Shown here piece by piece: positions 1-5,192 of a stretch of DNA of 5,192 bases. The notes under the pieces were generated by a model that was not told the DNA's origin, searched no databases, and saw only the letters and a list, made by a program, of their open reading frames with translations. Within the stretch, counting starts at the first letter, position 1; every line of letters starts with the position of its first letter. The translations under genes were made by a program, and so were the position numbers. Source of the DNA: Synergistaceae bacterium (GTDB taxonomy: Bacteria > Synergistota > Synergistia > Synergistales > Synergistaceae); NCBI GenBank assembly GCA_031290815.1, contig JAISLO010000301.1, positions 1 to 5,192 of the forward strand, in the 5' to 3' direction.

Positions 1-282
1 GAGCCCGACGGAGTCAAGAGTTCCATGGCTGAGACGCCGATCATGAAGACCGAGTCGGCGAAAAGTTTCTCCGACGCCGGAACCGGGCTGCGCTTCTCAG
101 CCGCAGTGGCGGCTTACGGGCAGAAGCTGAGGACCGGTTCGCACCTCTCCGATACAAAGTGGAGCCAGATAGAGGCGTGGGCCGACGCGTCGAGGGGCGG
201 CGACCCATACCGGGCCGAGTTCGTACAGTTGGTCAAGCTGGCTGGGTCGCTTTCCGGGGGAAACAAGCCGGCTGAAAAATAA
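1..282 (+). CDS. YfbK-type von Willebrand factor A protein, C-terminal end (5' partial)
   Basis: The frame is open from base 1 to a TAA at 280-282, giving 93 visible residues; the start codon is outside the window. An ATG at 25 is internal, because the upstream residues (EPDGVKSS) fit the same family. The pattern LRFSAAVAAYGQKLR, followed about 30 residues later by GGDPYRAEFVQLVKLA, matches what I know of the C-terminal domain of YfbK-like proteins (the DUF3520 region), which follows a von Willebrand factor A domain in proteins of roughly 450-600 residues. The VWA domain with its metal-binding MIDAS motif would lie to the left and cannot be checked. In this family the protein is usually thought to be envelope-associated, but its molecular role is not established. 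The gene is convergent with the minus-strand operon, with 40 bases between the stop codons. Confidence 0.75.
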   Translation, partial: EPDGVKSSMAETPIMKTESAKSFSDAGTGLRFSAAVAAYGQKLRTGSHLSDTKWSQIEAWADASRGGDPYRAEFVQLVKLAGSLSGGNKPAEK

Positions 283-294
283 AGGAATGTCCGG

Positions 295-321
295 GAGGCG
301 GGATCGGCGATCTCCCGCCTC
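295..321. terminator. Hairpin between convergent genes, probable bidirectional terminator
   Basis: GAGGCGGGA (295-303) pairs perfectly with TCCCGCCTC (313-321) around a 9-base loop. Two G-T pairs (294/322 and 293/323) can extend the stem. It starts 12 bases after the plus-strand stop and abuts the minus-strand stop at 323-325, so it could end both transcripts. The T-tract is poor on the plus side (TTCATT). On the minus side a T-rich stretch (CCTTTATTTTTC) begins about 9 bases beyond the stem. The hairpin is clear; efficient intrinsic termination is an inference. Confidence 0.5.
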
Positions 322-322
322 T

Positions 323-2113
323 TCATTCCACTTCGGCGTATGGGTTGTCGAATATCCTGACGTCGCTCTCGCTCCCGTCGGAGAAGATGATTTTCATGGA
401 GACGAACCATATTTTTTCCTTCGAATCAGCCAGGAGGTATGACTGCGATTTTATCCTCACGTAGTCCGGGAGGTAGTCATTGGTTTCGTCACCCGGCGGG
501 AAATTGCGCTCCATGTTCGGCGTTCTCTTGTTGACGCCATACATCACGCGTTTCACGATATTAGCGTCGCGGAGGTGGAGCGCCAATTCTGACGCAACAT
601 TCGTCACGACGCTCGTTCCGTCCCCGTCCATAGAAAAATCGACCCACTGTATATCTTCGTCCAGCCTCCTTCTCGCCTCTTTCATGCGTTCGGCGGCGGA
701 GTCGAAATTGATCTCATACGGCCCGTGGATCTCGCCTGTAACGTCAACGTACTTTATCCATAGGTTAGCCGCGGACTCCGGATCCAGCGTAACATATCTG
801 ATCGGCAGCTTTGATTCACCCTCCAAGAAGCCGGTCGATCTGAAATCGCCGGAGGCCGACGTTCTGTAAAGGATCTCCCTCGTCCAAGGGCTCGTATAAA
901 TCAATACATCGAACTTTCCGTCCCCACGGCTTCTTAAATAAACGACTCTCACCTCCTGCCTCTCGTCAGCGCCCGCGCTGATCCCCGGAACGCCGGTTGT
1001 CTGGGATACTCCTTCCATGATCTCTTTGAGACGTTCCGAGTAATAGGCCTCGCCGACCGCTTTGGATATTTCTTCCAAGATCTCCTCGCGACGTTTCGAG
1101 TTGTAGGCATGGCCGGTCACAGCGGGCGGGAGCGCGTTTCCGGCGTTGGGACTTGGCAGCAGTCTTGCCGCCGGGCCGTCGGGGGATGCGACCATAGCCA
1201 GAGACCAGAACAGGACGAGCGTTATCGTGCAGGCGCCGATATCCTCAAACAACGGCAACACTTGCCCGCGCCTGTTCATCGCGGCGAGAGCGCAGATAAA
1301 GACCGCAACGGAGACGACCGGCACAGTCACGTTCAAAAACGGATATTTCCTCGAGAGTTCGTAGAAGAGCGCAAAGAGCAACAGGAAGAACGCCCCCGGT
1401 TTTATGGAAAACGCCCGTTTTATCATGCCTCGCATGTTCCCGTAGAGGGTCGGGCGAGCCCGGTCAGTGACGGCTCCGTACATAGGTCCGCGCTCCAGGA
1501 TACCGTTCGCGCCCAGTTTTTCGGCCGCGTCAGGGTTGGCCTTCATATAATTCCAGAGGGAGTACGCAGCCCTTCGCTCCTCGTCCGTCATCGGCTTTCC
1601 GTGTCTTGGACATGTGAGCCGCTCCAGGTATACCGACTCGAAATAGTCTACTATGACTTCGAAAATCCCCGAGTCGTACAGCACGGACGCGTCTCTGCCG
1701 TTTTTCTCCTGTCTATACTCGCGCGCGGCGAGTATTGCGCTCCACTCTGGGCGGTCGTTCATCTTGCGGATGGTGCGCAGGACGCTCGACACGTTGCGTC
1801 CCAGTATGATCGCCATATCCCTCATGCTCCACAGAGCGGACGCCGCGGAGCCGTCCTCGCGCAGCACCAGATGGCTGAGGTCTGGCGCGCCGTCGGCGTA
1901 TTCATCCTCCAGCATTTCGTACCTGCGCGCCGCGCTTCCCTCATAGACCCCGTAGTCCCTGACGTAACTCTCCATCCTGTCGTGGATTTTAGCGCGGTCC
2001 TCCTGGAAGGAGGAGAACTTGTCCGCCATGCGTGAAATCGTGTCCGCCGGCAGGAGTTGGAAAAAATCAGCGCCGCCGCGATCAGATGCAATTGATTCCC
2101 CTTCCCGCGCCAT
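323..2113 (-). CDS. Predicted membrane protein with N-terminal HTH-like region and external beta-rich repeats (unassigned)
   Basis: 596 residues; I do not recognise a named family. The ATG at 2113-2111 has a GGGAGG ribosome site (2127-2122) 8 bases upstream. Residues 1-90 are acidic and mostly helical. Residues 93-120 (SMRDMAIILGRNVSSVLRTI at the core) look like a helix-turn-helix, followed by a conserved-looking YDSGIFEVIVDYFE stretch (146-159) and a CPRH at 168-171. Three hydrophobic segments lie at about 240-254, 262-279 and 293-310. Basic residues before the first (R228, K232, R233, K238) and between the second and third (R281, R282) predict the N terminus inside and residues 311-596 outside. 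Residues 333-372 are two copies of a 20-residue repeat. Two beta-rich segments (about 387-470 and 488-592) resemble each other and flank a charged helix (472-488). The layout suggests a membrane-anchored transcription regulator or signalling protein, but this is inference. It follows the ribbon-helix-helix gene by 41 bases, probably in one operon. Confidence 0.8.
   Translation of the reverse strand: MAREGESIASDRGGADFFQLLPADTISRMADKFSSFQEDRAKIHDRMESYVRDYGVYEGSAARRYEMLEDEYADGAPDLSHLVLREDGSAASALWSMRDMAIILGRNVSSVLRTIRKMNDRPEWSAILAAREYRQEKNGRDASVLYDSGIFEVIVDYFESVYLERLTCPRHGKPMTDEERRAAYSLWNYMKANPDAAEKLGANGILERGPMYGAVTDRARPTLYGNMRGMIKRAFSIKPGAFFLLLFALFYELSRKYPFLNVTVPVVSVAVFICALAAMNRRGQVLPLFEDIGACTITLVLFWSLAMVASPDGPAARLLPSPNAGNALPPAVTGHAYNSKRREEILEEISKAVGEAYYSERLKEIMEGVSQTTGVPGISAGADERQEVRVVYLRSRGDGKFDVLIYTSPWTREILYRTSASGDFRSTGFLEGESKLPIRYVTLDPESAANLWIKYVDVTGEIHGPYEINFDSAAERMKEARRRLDEDIQWVDFSMDGDGTSVVTNVASELALHLRDANIVKRVMYGVNKRTPNMERNFPPGDETNDYLPDYVRIKSQSYLLADSKEKIWFVSMKIIFSDGSESDVRIFDNPYAEVE
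998..1117 (-). repeat. 60-base tandem duplication inside the membrane protein gene
   Basis: Two adjacent 60-base units, 1058-1117 and 998-1057, encode residues 333-352 and 353-372. Shared protein positions are G2, A4, Y5, S7, R9, E12, I13, E15 and S18, with conservative changes at others (for example L/M and I/V), ending before TGVPG. By eye the DNA of the units matches at about three quarters of positions, so the duplication is not recent. The repeat lies just outside the third membrane segment and is predicted to form a charged helix, possibly a stalk or coiled coil. Confidence 0.8.
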
Positions 2114-2154
2114 ATATCATACCTCCCGTCTGAGCTAACATAGGCGGCGCGCCG

Positions 2155-2370
2155 TCACCCCCCCGGCTCCACGTGTGGGGGCAGATCGCCGTACCTGTCC
2201 TCGTAGCGCCTGATCTCGTTCTGCAGCGAGCGGACGAGAAGCGCGTTGAAGGATTCGCCGTAAATGGCCGACAGGACTTTACCCTTGGCATATGTCTCCT
2301 CGTCGAAGCGCGTCTGGATTGCCACCCTTCCGGACGGCGCCGTCGCTTTTTTATCTATTTTAGCAGGCAT
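2155..2370 (-). CDS. Ribbon-helix-helix (Arc/CopG-type) DNA-binding protein
   Basis: 71 residues from ATG at 2370. A TTG at 2385 extends the frame by five codons, but it forms part of the TTGGGAG ribosome site itself; the ATG at 2370 has GGGAG 8 bases upstream, so it is chosen. After a basic N-terminal arm (K4, K7, K8), residues 15-22 (RVAIQTRF) form the expected DNA-contacting strand, 23-36 (DEETYAKGKVLSAI) helix A, and 40-57 (SFNALLVRSLQNEIRRYE) helix B with the usual N-A-L-L core. Length and pattern fit Arc/CopG-family dimers that bind short operator repeats and often repress their own operon. A Pro-rich tail (LPPHVEPGG) follows. The gene precedes the membrane protein gene in the same direction, and AT-rich repeats lie just upstream, as expected for autoregulation. 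An antitoxin role is possible, but the partner does not look like a known toxin. Confidence 0.75.
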   Translation of the reverse strand: MPAKIDKKATAPSGRVAIQTRFDEETYAKGKVLSAIYGESFNALLVRSLQNEIRRYEDRYGDLPPHVEPGG

Positions 2371-2403
2371 TCTATCATCTCCCAAAAGCTCGTTGGGAAA
2401 AGT

Positions 2404-2478
2404 TAGATGATTTTTAGATAATATTTCCAGTATCTGTAGTATATATAGTATCTTTAGATTTTATTTGATATAATATCT
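2404..2478. promoter_or_regulatory. AT-rich divergent control region with TATCT/AGATA repeats, candidate operators
   Basis: This stretch is far more AT-rich than its flanks. TATCT occurs at 2431-2435, 2450-2454 and 2474-2478, and its complement AGATA at 2416-2420. Related TAGAT occurs at 2404-2408, 2415-2419 and 2455-2459. AGTATCTGTAGT (2429-2440) and AGTATCTTTAGA (2447-2458) form an imperfect direct repeat with an 18-base period. GATAT-A-ATATC (2467-2477) is a perfect inverted repeat. Arrays of short repeats are typical operators for ribbon-helix-helix proteins, and such a gene reads away from here on the minus strand. Operator function is inferred. Confidence 0.45.
2469..2474 (+). promoter_or_regulatory. 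Consensus -10 box TATAAT for the rightward transcript
   Basis: A perfect TATAAT sits at 2469-2474. The region 16-18 bases upstream (about 2445-2452) has no good TTGACA match, so the -35 element is weak or the promoter needs an activator. Initiation would be expected around 2480-2482, on the ATG at 2480. The box lies inside the GATAT-A-ATATC palindrome, so a protein bound there would block it. A TTGACT at 2489-2494 has no convincing -10 at the right distance. Confidence 0.4.
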
Positions 2479-2479
2479 C

Positions 2480-2661
2480 ATGAATCGGTTGACTGCTGAA
2501 CAGGCGATTGGCGTAAAAACCAAGTCATATGTTATGCGCATACATGGACGCGGATTTGGGACGCTTGAATCGGGGCGGCATGTAGGGGGAGGAGGATAAG
2601 CGAAGTTCTGCCGCCGGAGTTTGAGCCGCTGACGAATATGAACAACAGAGAGGGGTTTTAA
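2480..2661 (+). pseudogene. Small excisionase-like HTH ORF interrupted by a frame change at a G5 run
   Basis: From ATG at 2480 a frame encodes 39 residues beginning MNRLTAEQAIGVKTKSYVMR and stops at TAA 2597-2599. The other frame continues from the same place with RRISEVLPPEFEPLTNMNN and stops at TAA 2659-2661. One extra G in the run at 2585-2589 would join them into 60 residues with a central HVGGRRIS. The order LTAEQA, GVKTKSYVMRI, SGRHVGGRRIS recalls small MerR/excisionase-like helix-turn-helix proteins, though the first helix looks two to three residues short. There is no ribosome site before the ATG; the position just after TATAAT would suit a leaderless message. The final stop is 2 bases before the next gene. 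It could be a decayed gene, a sequencing error in the G run, a switchable gene, or simply a leader with chance frames. Confidence 0.35.
2650..2655 (+). promoter_or_regulatory. Ribosome binding site of the GLUG/FN3 gene
   Basis: GAGGGG at 2650-2655 lies 8 bases before the ATG at 2664 and fixes that start. It overlaps the last codons of the interrupted small ORF, so translation of the two could be coupled. Confidence 0.7.
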
Positions 2662-2663
2662 GA

Positions 2664-5192
2664 ATGCAGGCTATTCGAGGTAAGAAGTCATTTTTTCTAG
2701 TTACGCTCGTCGCGCTGATGCTCTGCCTGACCATATCGGGCGGCGCAGAGGCTGGGTGGAATGGCAGCGCACAGGATATAAGCACTGGAAATGGCACATC
2801 GACTTCCCCGTACTGGATAGGTTCGCCAGGCCAGCTCAAAAAGATGGCCGAGTGGGTGAATGCCGGGATTAACGCGGATAAATATTACAAACTAGTCATT
2901 GACATCGACCTTGAAAACAATTCGTGGACGCCGATTGGGAGTTCATCAAAACCATTCAGCGGTAATTTTGACGGAGACGGCAAGATAATATCCAACCTTA
3001 AAATAAGCACAAACAATGATAACCAGGGTCTCTTTGGCTACGTTTCAGGATCGAATGCGGTTATAAAAAATGTTGGCGTTGTCGGAATTGATATTTCCGG
3101 CAAGGATAATGTCGGAGGACTTGCAGGGTCTATCAATAGCTACAGCAAAGTCCAAAATTCGTTTGCAATGGGAAAAGTCGCAGGACAAAGTAATGTCGGC
3201 GGGCTTATCGGGTTTACCGATGAAACCAAAATTTCAGGCTATAGTTCAGTTGTAGAGCGGTCATTCGCGACTTGCAGCGTGACAGGAGCAGCCGCTGTCG
3301 GAGGATTTGTGGGAAAAAACGACGCCTCATTGGAAAATTGCTATTCGACAGGAAGCGCCATAGGCGGAAGTTATATCGGCGGATTCGTAGGTGTTAACGG
3401 CGGCAGAGTTGGCGCTTCTTACGCGACCGGCAGAGTAAAAGGCGACAGTTATTTCGGTGGTTTTTTTGGATCAAACTCTGCAAGCGCGATGTTAAGCAGT
3501 AAATCTTACTGGGTAATACAGGGGACAGGTATGTATTCCGACATAGGAAACAGAAGGTTTGCAGATAACCTTGTTGTAATAGGAAAAGCCCAGGATTTTT
3601 GCTCATTGCCTGCCAACGGCAGCCTTAACAACTCGATCTGGCAGGCAAAAAACGGTGATTATCCGCAATTGAGGGTATTCTCAGAGAGCTCGAGTGCAAA
3701 TTTGCAAAGGGCCTCATCCATTTCAGCTCGGGCTCTTGTCCTCGGAATGTCTAACAGATCTGACGCGATAGAGAAGGAAATTAAACCACTTCCGGCAAAT
3801 TCAAGTGAAAATGAACCTATCTCATGGACATGGACGCCAGAAGATCGTTTTCAAATGTTAAACGATAATGTATATGGCAAATACTTATCGGTAAAGAGCT
3901 TTGGCGATGTGGCGCTAAAAGCGACAGCCGGAGGTTTTAGCAAGACATTTAGTTTGACCACGGTTCAGAAAGTTCCTCCCACTATCGGACTCCAGAGCAT
4001 CAGCGACGAAGCATTCGTAATAAATATTGACGGCCTCGTAGGTTTGCCAATATCGGCAGGTCCCAATTATTTTGATATCTTCGTATACGGAAGCAGCATA
4101 CCGGTGCGCCCTGAATCATTGAGTGTTTCCGCGCCTGCGAAACCAGAGTGGATGACGATCACTCCACTCACAAGGCAGACTTCTGGACTTTCCGGGACAT
4201 TTTTGATTACAGGAACGCCGACGGTCAACAACATCGGCTCAAGCAGTTTTACGGTTACCGTCACCGCTAGCAATGAAGGTGGAAGCGACAAGATCGATTT
4301 TAAGGTCAATTATAACATCACCGCCACCGTGCCAGAAGCGCCGCAGAACTTCACCGCGACCCCAGGCGACGGACAGGTCGATCTGAGCTGGACAGCCCCC
4401 GCAAACAACGGCGGCAGCCCGATCACTGGTTATAAAGTATCCAAGAACGGAGGGAATTCATGGGTCAGTTTGACAAATGTCACAACATATTCCTTCACGA
4501 ACCTTTCAAACGGCCAACAGTATAACTTCCAAGTAAGGGCAGTAAACAGTGTCGGCGAAGGGCCGGCATCTCAGGCAACCGCTACTCCACAGGCGGCTGA
4601 GACCGCGCCTGGTGCGCCGCAGAACCTCACCGCGACCCCAGACGGCGAACAGGTCGATCTGAGCTGGACAGCCCCCGCAAACAACGGCGGCAGCCCGATC
4701 ACTGGTTATAAAGTATCCAAGGACGGAGGGAATTCATGGGTCAGTTTGGCAAATGTCACAACATATTCCTTCACGAACCTTTCAAACGGCCAACAGTACA
4801 ACTTCCAAGTAAGGGCAGTAAACAGTGTCGGCGAAGGGCCGGCATCCCAGGCAACCGCTACTCCACTGGCAGCTGAGACCGCGCCGGGTGCGCCGCAGAA
4901 CTTCACCGTGACCCCAGGATACGAACATGTCGCGTTGAGCTGGACAGCCCCTGAGAGCAACGGCGGCAGCGGGATCATCGGCTATCAGGTGTCAAAAGAT
5001 GGCGGAACTTCGTGGGAGAATGCCGATACGGACACATCGCATTCCTTCTCTGGCCTTTCAAACGGCCAACAGTACAACTTCCAGGTGAGGGCCGTAAACA
5101 GAGTCGGCGAAGGACCGGTATCCCAGGCAACCGCTGCACCCCACGCGGCTGCGGCCGCCCCGGGTGCGCCACAGAATTTCACAGCGACCCCA
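2664..5192 (+). CDS. Exported GLUG-repeat and fibronectin type III repeat protein (3' partial)
   Basis: An open frame of 843 codons with no stop before the window edge, starting at ATG 2664 behind GAGGGG. Residues 1-30 are a signal peptide: basic start (R5, K7, K8), hydrophobic core 9-24, and an AEA site before G31. C21 does not sit in a lipobox. Residues 50-127 match the lead-in common in GLUG proteins (SPGQLKKMAEWVN, DIDL, WTPIG, FSGNFDGDGKIISNL, GLFGYV). GLUG-type motifs follow at 150-155 (VGGLAG), 178-183 (VGGLIG), 212-217 (VGGFVG), 238-243 (IGGFVG) and 264-269 (FGGFFG), probably a beta-helix. The region ends with an IWQAKNGDYPQLRVF segment. Residues about 370-550 are less clear, ending in a putative Ig-like domain (PEWMTI at 494, GTPT at 517, FTVTVTASNEGG after it). 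FN3 repeats begin near residue 557. It is probably a cell-surface or secreted adhesin-like protein; ligand and anchoring (C terminus absent) are unknown. Confidence 0.9.
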   Translation, partial: MQAIRGKKSFFLVTLVALMLCLTISGGAEAGWNGSAQDISTGNGTSTSPYWIGSPGQLKKMAEWVNAGINADKYYKLVIDIDLENNSWTPIGSSSKPFSGNFDGDGKIISNLKISTNNDNQGLFGYVSGSNAVIKNVGVVGIDISGKDNVGGLAGSINSYSKVQNSFAMGKVAGQSNVGGLIGFTDETKISGYSSVVERSFATCSVTGAAAVGGFVGKNDASLENCYSTGSAIGGSYIGGFVGVNGGRVGASYATGRVKGDSYFGGFFGSNSASAMLSSKSYWVIQGTGMYSDIGNRRFADNLVVIGKAQDFCSLPANGSLNNSIWQAKNGDYPQLRVFSESSSANLQRASSISARALVLGMSNRSDAIEKEIKPLPANSSENEPISWTWTPEDRFQMLNDNVYGKYLSVKSFGDVALKATAGGFSKTFSLTTVQKVPPTIGLQSISDEAFVINIDGLVGLPISAGPNYFDIFVYGSSIPVRPESLSVSAPAKPEWMTITPLTRQTSGLSGTFLITGTPTVNNIGSSSFTVTVTASNEGGSDKIDFKVNYNITATVPEAPQNFTATPGDGQVDLSWTAPANNGGSPITGYKVSKNGGNSWVSLTNVTTYSFTNLSNGQQYNFQVRAVNSVGEGPASQATATPQAAETAPGAPQNLTATPDGEQVDLSWTAPANNGGSPITGYKVSKDGGNSWVSLANVTTYSFTNLSNGQQYNFQVRAVNSVGEGPASQATATPLAAETAPGAPQNFTVTPGYEHVALSWTAPESNGGSGIIGYQVSKDGGTSWENADTDTSHSFSGLSNGQQYNFQVRAVNRVGEGPVSQATAAPHAAAAAPGAPQNFTATP
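3111..3470 (+). repeat. Five GLUG motifs in the surface protein
   Basis: V/I/F-G-G-L/F-x-G motifs start at 3111, 3195, 3297, 3375 and 3453, spaced 28, 34, 26 and 26 residues. Between them recur S/C-Y/F-A-T/M-G and K/S-V segments, as expected for successive rungs of a beta-helix. The repeats are divergent in DNA, unlike the FN3 units, so this part is old. Confidence 0.75.
4338..5192 (+). repeat. Tandem 276-base FN3 units: three complete, a fourth begun
   Basis: Units start at the A of APQN at 4338, 4614, 4890 and 5166, exactly 276 bases (92 residues) apart. Each has LSWTAP, GY[KQ]VSK, SNGQQYNFQVRAVN and VGEGP, the usual fibronectin type III core with its conserved Trp and Tyr residues, and a short Ala/Pro linker (ETAPG or AAAPG). 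By direct comparison units 1 and 2 differ at 11 of 276 bases (96% identical). Unit 3 is clearly more diverged in its first two thirds but stays close to unit 2 in its last third. The array continues beyond the window. Confidence 0.9.

Noticed and set aside
1109..2035. A 308-codon plus-strand open frame opposite the membrane protein gene
   Set aside because: It lies wholly antisense to a well-supported 596-residue gene, and its translation is rich in Arg, His and Val with no domain pattern. It is an antisense shadow of GC-rich codons.
2146..2153. Palindrome GGCGCGCC between the two minus-strand genes
   Set aside because: An 8-base palindrome in GC-rich DNA is expected by chance, and nothing around it suggests a functional site.
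2371..2385. TTG at 2385 as start of the ribbon-helix-helix protein
   Set aside because: It is part of the TTGGGAG ribosome site used by the ATG at 2370, so it has no ribosome site of its own.
2483..2660. A riboswitch or other structured leader ahead of the surface gene
   Set aside because: I saw no conserved riboswitch core (for example of the cyclic di-GMP class), and the stretch is better explained by the two abutting short frames.
2718..2728. Lipoprotein signal at C21 of the surface protein
   Set aside because: The residues before the cysteine (L18, M19, L20) do not form a lipobox, which needs Gly, Ala or Ser just before the Cys. The AEA site at 28-30 suits ordinary signal peptidase.
2525..2839. 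A 104-codon minus-strand open frame
   Set aside because: It overlaps the start and signal peptide of the surface protein on the opposite strand, lacks domain features and has no ribosome site that I can see.
4706..5182. Minus-strand open frames opposite the FN3 array
   Set aside because: Similar frames recur because the FN3 units repeat every 276 bases. They are shadows of the repeats.

Overview
The window (5,192 bases) is moderately GC-rich bacterial DNA. It holds the tail of one gene, a two-gene minus-strand cluster, an AT-rich divergent control region, and the first 2.5 kb of a large surface or secreted protein gene that runs off the right edge. No rRNA, tRNA, CRISPR array or insertion sequence was seen. 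The host cannot be fixed from the sequence. A long exported protein with GLUG repeats and fibronectin type III (FN3) repeats, in this base composition and next to a YfbK-type protein, would fit a gut anaerobe such as a member of Synergistota (Cloacibacillus or Synergistes-like). That placement is an inference of low to moderate confidence.

Layout. (1) 1-282, plus strand: C-terminal end of a von Willebrand factor A protein of the YfbK type, cut by the left edge. (2) 295-321: a GC-rich hairpin between convergent genes, probably a shared terminator. (3) 323-2113, minus strand: a 596-residue protein I cannot assign to a named family. It has an N-terminal helix-turn-helix-like region, three membrane segments, a 20-residue tandem repeat, and two similar beta-rich segments predicted to lie outside the membrane. 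(4) 2155-2370, minus strand: a 71-residue ribbon-helix-helix (Arc/CopG-type) DNA-binding protein, 41 bases upstream of (3) and probably in the same operon. (5) 2386-2479: an AT-rich control region with repeated TATCT/AGATA elements and a consensus TATAAT box. (6) 2480-2661, plus strand: two short open frames that abut at a run of five G and would join into one 60-residue excisionase-like protein if the run had one more G. (7) 2664 to the end, plus strand: an exported multidomain protein with a signal peptide, a GLUG-repeat region, a putative Ig-like domain, and at least three complete FN3 repeats of exactly 276 bases with a fourth beginning.

Possible joint action (inference). The ribbon-helix-helix protein probably binds the repeats in the AT-rich region, controlling its own operon and perhaps the divergent small ORF and adhesin-like gene. 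The membrane protein downstream of it could be a membrane-anchored regulator with an external sensing part. The most unusual spot is the interrupted small ORF: its ATG lies where transcription from the TATAAT box should start, its coding sense breaks at a homopolymer, and its stop is 2 bases before the ATG of the large surface gene.
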